A stretch of DNA of 64,000 nucleotides from Adiantum capillus-veneris (taxonomy: Eukaryota; Streptophyta; Polypodiopsida; Polypodiales; Pteridaceae). A program made the position numbers and the translations under genes. This document shows positions 21,961-31,397 of this stretch, in pieces; the stretch's first letter is position 1; each line of letters begins with the position of its first letter. The notes under the pieces were generated by a model, which worked only from the letters and a program-made list of their open reading frames with translations, was not told the origin of the DNA and searched no databases. The DNA is taken from NCBI GenBank assembly GCA_014529385.2, contig CM043942.1, positions 31,738,469-31,802,468 on the forward strand, in the 5' to 3' direction.

Positions 21961-22930
21961 ACACACTAATTAGTGTGTGCATTATTCTAATGCACACACT
22001 AATTAGTGTAAGTAAAGACACACCAAAACTTAAATTTGTTAATTATTAGTTACTTGAAAAATCTAAACTTGTTAGATTTATCAAATTTGTTAAATTTATT
22101 ACTTGCATAACCTAATATGTTAAATTTGGGATTGGCCATGCACACACTAATTAGTGTGTGATTAGTGTGTGCATTGGCCAATGTGATTGGTCAATGTACA
22201 CACTAATTAGTGTGTGATTAGTGTGTGCATTGGTCAATGAGATTGTCCAATTCACACACTAATTAGTATGTGTTAACACACACTAATTTTTGTGTGATTA
22301 GTGTGTGCATTGGCCAATGTGATTGGTCAATGCACACACTAATTAGTTTGTGATTAGTGTGTGCATTGGTCAATTGGATTGGCCAATACACACATTATTT
22401 AGTGTGTGATTAGTGTGTGTACAAGCCAATTGGATTGGCCAATACACACACTATTTAGTGTGTGATTAGTGTGTGCATTGACCAATGGAATTGGCCAATG
22501 CACACACTAATTAGTGTGTGCACACACTAATTAGTGTATGTTAAAACACACTAATTAGTGTGTGCACAAGCCAATTACACAAGCCAATGCACACACTAAT
22601 TAGTGTATGTTAACACACACTAATCAGTGTGTGCACAAGCCAATTACACAAGCCAATGCACACACTAATTAGTGTATGTTAACACACACTAATTAGTGTG
22701 TGCACAAGCCAATTACACAAGCCAATGCACACACTAATTAGTGTGTGCACGCACTAATGCACACACTAATTAGTGTATATATGTTAACACACACTAATTA
22801 GTGTGTGCACAATTCAATGCACACACTAATTAGTGTGTGCACAAACCAATGCACACACTAATTAGTGTATGTTAACACACACTAATTAGTGTGTGCACAA
22901 GCCAATTAAACAAGCCAACACTAAAACACA
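21955..22930. repeat. array of the palindrome CACACACTAATTAGTGTGTG
   Basis: About 20 copies of a 20-bp perfect or near-perfect palindrome, CACACACTAATTAGTGTGTG, are spaced by short AT-rich linkers. Many of the linkers carry GGCCAAT/ATTGGCC or CACAAGCCAATT. The array fills most of the intron between the leader exon and the start codon of the CACTA accessory gene. Each unit could form a hairpin. Confidence 0.9.
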
Positions 22931-23304
22931 CACTAATTATGTTAAATTAAACAACAATCAACACAAAAACAGAAACATACCTCCATGATTAAGTCGTAGG
23001 TGACGTATTAGGCCCCAATGACCGTCCAAGTGATCGCGCAATCGATCACACTAATCATAAACACAATAATCTCTTATTAGTCAATACACACACTAATATC
23101 TTATTAGCACTCAAGGCTTTGCAAGACTCTTTTATAGGTTGTAGACACACATTGGATTCTTTCCACATTGGATTCTTTCAACATTGGATACTATAGAGAA
23201 TCCAATGTTAAAAAATCCAATGTTTGAAAAAAATCAATGTGTAAATTTTTAATCATATATTCAAATTTTATACCCTAGTTTAATCTTTGTCGTAATAAAT
23301 GCAG
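22931..23304. other. remainder of the accessory-gene intron
   Basis: No gene was seen. A short repeated phrase, ACATTGGATTCTTTC, occurs at about 23150-23185, and a complementary AATCCAATGTT follows near 23200, so a hairpin is possible. The interval ends in the acceptor at 23304. Confidence 0.5.
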
Positions 23305-24281
23305 ACCATGTCTTCTTCTTCCACACCACGCTTTTGCAGCATTGAGTATTTCATGGCAGACAGGATGTCATATCCCGACGCTCTCTCTACCTATCATTCA
23401 CAGTCGTCGCCTCAGCAGTCATCATCAGGGTTCGGCTGGTTTCGGGACGCTCTAGGTGGGTCCACTGCCGTACCTGTGACCGATCCAGATGTGGAGAGGG
23501 CATTGCGTCTTCGGGCTGAGTGGTTAGGTTCACAGCAGACCCTTATGCAGCGCTATTCACCGACGCAACTAGCAGCTTTTGGATTATCAGAGGTCTCTAC
23601 TCCGATTGGTGGCACTCCATACCTGCAGAGTTTTCCAGCTACAACTCCAGGTTCAACTTTTCCTTCACAGGGTCCGACGCCACGGGCGTCCACCTATCCA
23701 TCACCTATCCAACCTTCTGCCCCAGATTCACGTCGGCGCTCTTCTGGCAGTCAGCGTCAGGACAGCTCGCGCGTTAGCACCGGTCAGGAAATGTCCATGA
23801 TGTGGAGTGGGAGACCGCTATGGGCGAGAAAGAGGACGAAAGGGAAACGGGTGCGAGGATGTATACGCGTCAAGTTGAGGCCAGATCCCATCAGACTCCT
23901 ACGCATTATGGTTCGGGAGGAAAAACGGCTTGGAAAGACAAATATGTAAGTAAAAATATTAGTTTTATTGTAAAAAATCTAATGTTTTTCATTTAATTAA
24001 TTGGTTGCTATTTTTTGTCAGTATAACATTACCATGAGTCGCCCGACCAGAGATGTGTAGAGATATAGAGAGAACCATACCGAGTATCAAACTTGGTGTT
24101 GGTTGTTTGAAAATCAAATGATCTCTCGAGAGGAGTTCGAAAATGCGTGCAGAAGTCTGCAACATGTAAGTTTAATCTTATCTAAATAATCAAATTTAAA
24201 TAACAAAGTGTTAATTGTTTCTTTTTTATGGTTTTGCAGAGTCAAGGAGTTCCATGTGAAATGCCGCCAACTCCTCCATGA

Positions 24282-24605
24282 GCATCCTCTATTTTGTATA
24301 CACGGGCCCCGTTTGCCCTATCCCACATGACCATACTCTATTTTGTATACGCGGGGTTTTTTTGCCCTTTATGTAAATGCAATACTTATCATTTTTTGGC
24401 TCAATACCTCCCCCAATTGTAATTCCACTTATGTAAATGAAATTATCAATCTTTTTTTGGCTCAATGTATTGTCCAATTGTGATATTTTGTTGTAATTAA
24501 TAATAATTTTGTAAAATAACTAAAATCAATAAAAAAATAGATGACCTTTTGGATGGTCCTACAAAGGACAATCCAAACGGCCATCTGTTTTTTTATAATA
24601 AATCC
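24282..24605. other. 3' untranslated region of the accessory gene
   Basis: The phrases CTCTATTTTGTATAC and TTTTTTGGCTCAATA/TGTA each occur twice, showing a partial internal duplication. No coding frame was recognised. Confidence 0.5.
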
Positions 24606-24840
24606 CGCCGCGGTAATGCTCGCGATAATTCAATAGCGGTAAAGTTTGCGGGTATCTGTGCAGCAAAAGGCGCGGTAATGTTCGCGGAAATATTGCCACA
24701 TCCATTATCGCAGAAGTTACCGCTAGACCATAACCGCAAACTTTGCCGCAGTATTTTCCGCGTACGGGAATTTTTATATTTCAAGTTTGTTTGTTTTTTT
24801 GCGGTAATGTGAGCGATAATACCGCGCATATGTTATAGTG
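24606..24840. repeat. right CACTA terminus and subterminal repeats
   Basis: At least ten GCGGTAAT, GCGATAAT, TTACCGC or related octamers occur in both orientations, ending in GCGGTAATGTGAGCGATAAT and the terminal ATAGTG at 24840. The block from 24579 matches the internal block at 21284. Confidence 0.8.
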
Positions 24841-24982
24841 GTAGCGCGCTTGACCACGAATAATAAAACACTTAGCTTCATAATCACACAACTGCTGCAA
24901 TAGGCCGATTTGTTGAGGTGCACACCTTGCTACACTCTGAATGTGAGTTCAAAGATGAACTTTTACTAGCCCTCACTTTCCA

Positions 24983-25326
24983 CAGTACTCTACGGTGCTA
25001 ATTTTGCAAAGCAAATGTGTGCTAGCAACAAAGTTGAGAGCAGATCTTTTCCTATGTGCTTTATCATATCGGAGCATAGGCAAAAGTACAGGTGACTTGG
25101 CTCGTTCCTTTGGGATGGAGGAATCCACTCGCTTTCCATATCGTGCCATAGTACTGGCCACTCTACCTTAGATCATGGTTGAAAATGTGAGGGAAGCAAG
25201 TTGGGATGTGAGAAAAAGTTGAGTACTCTAGTATTATGTAGTCCTTAAACTCTCAAACTTGTATTGACCATATTAAAGTGCTATGGGGCTCTTCTCCATT
25301 GCCCCAAGTACAAAACCATGTTCTTT

Positions 25327-25389
<63 letters not shown>

Positions 25390-25592
25390 AAGAAAGGCAT
25401 CTACACTCTAAAAAGTGGACACAACAAAGGAAGCATCCATTATCACTCAGCACAAAAATAGATATAATTTTGTCAACATTCCCTATCATCAATGTGCATC
25501 TTCACTTATAGGTTGTCTCTTGCCTCACATTTAAATAGGGCATAATTGGTAGTTTTTTATGTGTGAGGGTTGCATGCTTTTCTTAATAGCTT
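24983..25592 (+). repeat. dispersed repeat, copy 1, with internal (GA)n
   Basis: This ~600-bp sequence matches two copies at 55.2-56.2 kb from GCTAATTTTGCAAAGCAAAT to TTAATAGCTTGTAAG. A GA microsatellite (25330-25385) sits at the same internal place in every copy. The 5' part can be read as a degraded coding frame (KLRADLFLCALSYRS, then GKSTGDLARSFGMEEST) that resembles the helix-turn-helix preceding some DDE transposases. That reading is tentative. Confidence 0.75.
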
Positions 25593-25671
25593 GTAAGTTC
25601 TCTTTGTTTTTTGGATCAGGTTACCATTGTCGTCTATGACATCTGCTTCATACTAAAAAAGAAAAAAATAA

Positions 25672-25706
25672 TCTCTCTCTCTCTCTCTCTCTCTCTCACT
25701 CACTCA

Positions 25707-25745
<39 letters not shown>

Positions 25746-25792
25746 GCTCATAGGCACTTCACTTCTCTCTCTCTCACACACACACACACATG
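25672..25792. repeat. (CT)n-(CACT)n-(CA)n microsatellite, duplicated
   Basis: CT, CACT and CA runs at 25672-25742 are followed by ATGTGCTCATAGGCACTTCA and a second, shorter CT-CA run, so the array was partly duplicated with its flank. Confidence 0.95.
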
Positions 25793-26330
25793 TGCTCATA
25801 GGCGCTTCACTTCTTCTCTCAAGGCTATCACATAATCTATGTCATGTGACATGCAGACCTTCAAATTCGGGAGTCTGGGGGCAGAGCATCTACACCATTC
25901 ATTTGGCCTCCTTCCTCTTGCATAATTTCACCTGCACCTGTCAAATGTGTGCCAAGTCGATACCTGGAATATTGTGGAGTATCTGCCAACCACAGAATCC
26001 TTTCTCAACGCTCGTAATATCAACTGCAATTTCTTGATCTTTGCCAAGTGAGAAGCTAGAATTTCTAGTTCCATTTGTCATCCACGTGTGCAGTCCAAGC
26101 ATACTCCGTCTTCCCAGGTGATAGTTTTTGGCTCCCTCCCCCCAACTTTGACGGTTGAGAAAGGACCTGCAGTGGCTCCGGCCTCTCCGATCGCCGTTTT
26201 ACGAGGAAAGGACATGCATTTCCTTTCCCTACCCCATCAAACTCATACAAAAGCAACGGCAATCAGTTTGAGGCATTCATATGTTGAACGATTTTTGCAA
26301 AAATATGTCTCTTTCTTTTCTTAGCTTAAT

Positions 26331-26333
<3 letters not shown>

Positions 26334-26389
<56 letters not shown>
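26334..26389. repeat. (CT)n microsatellite
   Basis: About 28 CT dinucleotides without interruption. Confidence 0.97.
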
Positions 26390-26393
<4 letters not shown>

Positions 26394-27637
26394 GACCATA
26401 TTAGCTTTCTAGAGAAGAATTATGACTCCATACCAATTTGTTTTGGCACTTTAGACAAAATGCATGTCCAAAGTGGGCAACCTGATGAAGTACATAAACA
26501 TTTTTTGAAAACCCTATCAACCAACATATCATTGAAAAGATCTTAGAAAGTAGGTTCTAAATCCCCAAACTCCGACAAAGTTGGAGTTGATTTGTAGAAG
26601 TGATGGCCTCTCCACTCGAGCTGAATTGTGGAGAGAGATTCCATTTATAAAACGGAATTGTCACATCAAAAAATAGAATCTTCTAGAATATAAGAAATCT
26701 GATGGCATGCTATATATCAATGGATAGATCTTGATGAATACATTCTAAATCCAAAAGTTTCGACAATTTTTTATTTCATTTGTAAAAGTTTTATCGTGCG
26801 CCCGTTTTGGACAAGAGGGAGAAAGTCCTTATAGGTCCCATTTGAGAGTCCATATTTTTCCTAATGATTTTCAGACACGTCTTAGAGTTATGATTCTTTT
26901 GAGATTAAGGCCAATTCACTCATAACTGGCTAATGATGTATGGATTTAATGTAAAAGGAAAATCATAATTGATGAAAAAGATCACTAATCTAAAATGATA
27001 GAAAACAACGTGAGGAGGCACGAAGGCCTGCTAAGTTAAGGAAAGATGAGGGAGTGTAAGTTTAAATACGTGCCTATAGTCACATGAGATCTTTATTATC
27101 TTTTAATATAAAATTGTATTATCTATTATACTCATATAATCACAAGTGGTTTGTATGTTACGAAGGGCTCCACTTAAATACTTTGAAAGGTGCACATTGC
27201 ACATCTACATTTTGAAGCAAAATAAAATGAGAAATAAGTAAAATAAAAACAATAAGACAAAAATTTATTTTAGTGTTTTTCATTCAAAAAAATTTAATAA
27301 GCATAAAAAATAATAAAATAAATTAGTAAAATAAATCGAAGTACTTAAATCAAAGGACCCTTTATCAATACTTTACATCATGGGATCAAACTCTTGTGAA
27401 TAGACTTTTTAATCCAAAAAGGTGAATGCAACTTTACATTTACAAGGCCATGATTTCTTTTTATTCACAAACTTTTAAGGCCTTTTGGGGACACTTGTCG
27501 AGCAAGGAAAATTGAACGACCTTCTCTCGTAGTGCACTAAGGCCTTTAGCAGGTCAAAAATCCTACGCAACCAGATTTCACATTACACTCAAGTATAATA
27601 GATAAAAGAAAGAGTATTTTGTTAAACACCTGAAGTA

Positions 27638-27642
<5 letters not shown>
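26390..27642. other. AT-rich intergenic DNA, no gene seen
   Basis: No coding pattern, LTR or terminal repeat was recognised on either strand in this 1.25-kb stretch. Confidence 0.6.
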
Positions 27643-27673
<31 letters not shown>

Positions 27674-27680
27674 GAGAGAT
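27643..27680. repeat. (GA)n microsatellite
   Basis: GA dinucleotides with one GTCA interruption, just downstream of the 3' end of the gene at 27811. Confidence 0.95.
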
Positions 27681-27810
27681 GTTAGAAATTTGTAAGATTC
27701 AATGTATAGTACATTAAAAGTACAATCACACGAAGGAAACGTAACAAATTACATCTAAATATTAGATTGATTAATTTGGGCCTTGGAAGTTGGGAGTGGG
27801 AGATTAAGTT

Positions 27811-29528
27811 CTACTTAATCGTGACAGGACCAACAGCTTCCCATTGGTTGAGCTTGACAGTAGTGGCTTGGTGTAGCGAGCGAAGAGTATGGCCCGTGCG
27901 CCACACTTTGACGCGAGAACCCTCCTTGGAACGGACCGCTCCACTTTGGAAGGCGTAAATGTAACGCAGCAGAGCTCTGCTTTCATTCACCTGAGACAGT
28001 GTTCGAAAAAAATGTGTCTCAGTTTTATACCGTGCCGTTTTCAATTTCAAAACCACCAGTTGAGAGCAAGGGGAAAAGGAGAAATTCTGCTCCAAAATAG
28101 AGAAAAATAGTGCAAAAACCCGAAAAAACAACATAATCTTCTCCTAGCAAACTCGAGGAAAGGAATTTTGTATGTTTGAAAAAATGATTTATCCCGGACA
28201 CTGACCTGAGGTGACGGGATGCACATTTCCGCAATGTAGCCGCCCCACTTGATTCGGGAGACAAAATTTTCGCTTTCCTTGATATCCGCCCCAGTGTCGT
28301 ACTCGGCGTCCAGGTTCCGCATCGGCAGCCGGCCAAGCAATCGCAGGTCGTTGCACTTGACGTTGTACAGCGAGTAGAAGCGGGCGCCACTTTTCAATCG
28401 GAGCACGCGGGCTTGGCAGTCGTTGCACGGCGGCAGCCGCTTCCAGTAGGTGGACATGGAGTCATAGATTAGCTGCCTTGTGCGCAAGCCAGGTAGCCTG
28501 TCCACTACGCACTGTACTGGCAACGCCAGAGTGGCGCTGATATGGTCATACACCCACCACCGCAGCCGATGCGAGAATTGCAGCAATGTGGTGAGGAGAG
28601 TGAGAATGCCGATGGCAAGCTTGCTGTAGCCCTTCACCTGCGCATACAGCCCCGCCAAGGTCATGCTCGCCAGCACCTTCAACTCCTCCTCTGGACTCCG
28701 TACGGGCAGCACCCACCTCCTGCAGCGCTTGAGATACCTGTACTCGAGCAGCACCTTGTCCAGCACCTCCATGGGCGACATCACCTCTGCCGTATCCACC
28801 ACCCAGAAGAAGTTCTTTTTGCTCTTCACAAGCAGCAGAAGGTTGTTGGAGAAGATAAAAATCACTCGGTGCCAGAACTTCTCATCAGTTATGTAATACT
28901 TCACGGGAGCCTGCCAGTCTATCTTGGCGGTCAGAAACAGGTCAAAATCGTCCTGCAGCTGCAACTGCAGCTCCACGTCGTCTGAGCATGCGGCGCGAGT
29001 ACCGGTGGGCTCTGCGGGACCCGCAGTACCTACAAATTGTGATGCCTGCACCTTCTTCTTCTCCAGCCGGAAGAGGCAGCTGTGGTTGTGCCATAGCAGC
29101 GTCCTCTCCACTAGGACGCCCTCCGCTGATAGATTTACCACGTCGTCTCTGCAGTCCTGCTGCACATCCTCATCAAAAGAATCCTCCAGAGTCACCACCG
29201 TTGTGTGGGCAGCAACCTCTTCTTCGTTGATAGCACCTTTGATGACTAAGGGAAAATTGTAAGAAAAGCCCTGTATGCAGTAGCCTGTGTCCACATAGAT
29301 TCCTACCAGCTTTGCACAGAAGGTCTCCAGCCACAAGAAAAGCGCCTTCATCAAAAAGCCGACCGGCGTAAGTTGTATAATATGCCAGCAGGCGAGTGCA
29401 AACTGGAAATGCAGCAGCGCCGTGTCGTAGTACATGGCCATCAGCAGCTCTACTACATGATGGCTAGCTGCTGCGCAGGCCTTGACATGGTAGACGTTGA
29501 AACAACAGCAGCAGCAGAATATTGGCGC
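27811..29528 (-). CDS. unrecognised plant protein, at least two exons
   Basis: The larger exon is open from 29528 to a donor (CAG before GTCAGT) at 28206. The second exon runs from an acceptor (GTCTCAG) at 27990 to a TAG at 27811, and the phases join exactly. If translation begins at MAMYYDTALLHFQ (29441), the product is about 470 residues. The N-terminus has hydrophobic segments (FALACWHIIQLTPVGFLM, ALFLWLETFCAKLVGIYV) that may be membrane-associated. The middle is acidic, and the C-terminal half is rich in Leu/Arg/Trp (YLKRCRRWVLPVRSPEEEL, WKRLPPCNDCQARVLRL). The exon is open upstream of that Met to an acceptor-like CTGTCCACAG at 29529, through five consecutive Cys, so an upstream exon is possible. 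It is GC-rich and free of stops, unlike its surroundings, so I take it as a real host gene. I do not recognise the family. Confidence 0.65.
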
Positions 29529-29529
29529 C

Positions 29530-30401
29530 TGTGGACAGGATAGACGATGCTATATTTGCCTTCCATGAGGAGTACTCACGGTATGATATGGGGAAAAAGA
29601 CGCTTGTAGCTCTCAAGTTGTTAAGATACCAAAACGGCCAATTTACGTTTCCTTAAATTTACTCAAAGCTATCAATATCTTTGTAACGCTGTCACGTTCT
29701 TTTTGGCGCATTTTGTTGAGATCCCAAAATGAACAACTCACATTTCCTGGAGCTTACCCAAAGCTATCGTTTTCCGAACAAGCTGCACATTCTTTTTGCC
29801 TCAACTCTCATTCTATTGTGGTTGTACTTACAATGCAAGTTGTATACATAAATTGCACGCGCTCACTCTATATAATTTTGTGCATAACATCATAATTCTT
29901 GATGTTTATATGAATAAAAATGAGTCAATTTTGTTGCATTAATTTCAAAATTTATGAGCATAATAAAAATGTTGTTTTCTATTCAAACTTTGCAAATTCC
30001 AGTAAGTTATATCTACTCAAGTGGTATGGGCATGATTGGGACATCTCTAGCCGCAAATTCCTATTACTGGGAAGAATTATTTATGCTTAACATGTTTTGC
30101 ATAGTAAACATTTCAAGATAGGGTAGGTTTATGGGGAATTAGAACTCCCAAATCCTGCAGTTTGCTAGTTTTCAATTATACATAGAGTGCCTTCATATCA
30201 TAAGTTTTTAATGATGCACGAGTGAGACTCCCTCTGCCTCTTGCGGCAAAACAAGAAACTATGTATTTTTTTGGCTCCCTCACTCACTTAAATCTCGTTG
30301 CTTGAACTCTACCGCGATTTTTTTATTGTACAAAAACTCTTGAAAATCTTGAGTTCTTCATAAAAACATTTAAACCAGTGCCCCAATTGTGCATGTACCA
30401 T
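29530..30401. other. AT-rich spacer, probable 5' flank of the gene ending at 27811
   Basis: No gene was seen. Two similar phrases, CAAGTTGTTAAGATACCAAAA with CGGCCAATTTACG (shown in two parts) near 29610 and GTTGAGATCCCAAAATGAAC near 29714, suggest a small duplication. A short donor-like CATACC/GTGAGT near 29579 could mark the end of an upstream exon. Confidence 0.45.
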
Positions 30402-30406
30402 GTACT

Positions 30407-30633
30407 TGTTGGAATTAGGGTTGCAGAGAAACGCACACAGCTTGGAGAAGACGAAGGAAGCTCAAGGCACACAATAGAGAGTGTGTTATTTAGTGTGCAA
30501 TGGAAAGATAGATAGCCCTAGACTGATGAGCGTATATACAATGCATGGAGGGAAAAACCTCCTAAAGAGGGAAAAAATGCCCCGGTGGTCCTAGTGTGTT
30601 CACACACATCAGTACAACATGTATATGGTGACA
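30407..30633 (-). repeat. 3' LTR of the outer copia element
   Basis: It matches the right LTR at 52692 over its full length, starts TG and ends CA, and is flanked on its outer side by the target duplication GTACT. Confidence 0.93.
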
Positions 30634-30874
30634 AATCCCCCCTGGAGTGATGCGGTGAACGAGAGCTGGCACATGAGTAAAGGGAAGTGCCATGCCCTGA
30701 GGACATGATCAGTCCACAAAGGGGAGTAAGCCCAAAGCTTTGCGAAAAGCTTCAAGCTTCTCACGAGACAAAAAGATCTGCAAGGTTGTCCTGTGTTGGC
30801 ACATAAGCCAAGTTAATCTCTCCTGCTGAGAGCCTCTCCCTGACATAGTGGTAATGTACCTCAATGTGCTTTGT
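30634..30874 (-). pseudogene. copia RNase H C-terminal end (severed part)
   Basis: The minus strand from 30879 reads TRTKHIEVHYHYVRERL and then INLAYVPTQDNLADLF, the classic end of copia RNase H, then a frame-broken FRKALGL tail and the polypurine tract before the LTR. The upstream half of the same domain is now at 45880, 15 kb away, separated by the gypsy insertion. The His of the KHIE motif belongs to the RNase H catalytic region. Confidence 0.9.
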
Positions 30875-30879
30875 ACGAG

Positions 30880-31397
30880 TGGAATTGGAGCTGCTCTCTT
30901 GAGATAGCTAATTCCAATGTTAGAAGATTTCAGCTATTGGTGATGTATTAGTTCAGACAGTAGACTGGACAAAGGAACAGAAACTGAACTGGAATACATC
31001 TACTGTAATAAGAACCAGACTATGTACTGAGAATGATATTCAGATTCATATTCAAATTCAGATTCAGAGTACTGAGTACAAGGTAAGTATAACTGGAATA
31101 TACTGCTGTAATTGAAATTACAGACGAAGGATTACAATGAGTATGATATGGCTTATGAACAAAAGGATAGACAGAGTACAGCCGACAACAACTACCAATG
31201 ATTAACAACTCGAGTACAATTGCCAACAAATGCCACCAAAACGCTAACCCGATTATGCTAACCCGATTACAATGTAATGGGCCTTATTTATATGCCTTGG
31301 GTTTACCATGGTAATTACCGTAGTAATTACTGACTCATTCATTGCCCGTTTCACAGGAGAGCGTTCCCACCTAGTGAAACTGTCTCAGCCGTCTACA
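30880..31397 (-). repeat. 3' LTR of the middle gypsy element
   Basis: It matches 45374-45873. It has an extra 18 bases in the ATTCAGATTC region near 31040, giving three related ATTCA(A/G)ATTC units in place of one. Confidence 0.93.

Larger units (their letters stand above)
21421..24281 (+). pseudogene. second CACTA gene (accessory protein), spliced
   Basis: A leader exon ends at 21590 (CAATTCTAT before GTAAGT). A 1.7-kb intron ends at AATGCAG 23304, and the ATG is at 23308. Exon 2 encodes a Ser/Pro/Gln-rich protein (MSSSSTPRFCSIEYFMADRM, later SYPSPIQ-like and RRRSSGSQRQDSSR text). Near 23790 the natural frame shifts, giving VEWETAMGEKEDERETGAR up to KDKY at a GTAAGT donor (23946). Exon 3 (24022-24165) reads RYRENHTEYQTWCWLFENQM with one TAG before it, and exon 4 (24240-24281) ends CEMPPTPP and TGA. 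It occupies the place of the TnpA-like end-binding protein in other CACTA elements, but sequence kinship is not evident. Confidence 0.6.
16726..24840 (-). mobile_element. CACTA (En/Spm-type) DNA transposon, 8.1 kb, nearly complete
   Basis: The left end begins CACTATGAGAGATCG at 16726 and the right end, read inward on the minus strand from 24840, begins CACTATAACATATGCG, so both termini start CACTAT. Both subterminal zones are rich in ATTACCGC/GCGGTAAT motifs in both orientations, the hallmark arrangement of CACTA elements. Inside are a TNP2-type transposase on the minus strand and a second, divergent gene on the plus strand. The flanking trinucleotides are TTA on the left and GTA on the right, a 2-of-3 match to the 3-bp target duplication expected. 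The transposase has a frameshift and stops, so this copy is probably not autonomous now. Confidence 0.85.

Noticed and set aside
22138-22930. CRISPR-like reading of the CACACACTAATTAGTGTGTG array
   Set aside because: Spacer lengths are irregular and spacers are themselves repetitive; the context is a plant transposon intron.
28542-29262. Plus-strand frames antisense to the gene at 27.8-29.5 kb
   Set aside because: They are shadows of the GC-rich minus-strand exon and have no splice or start support.
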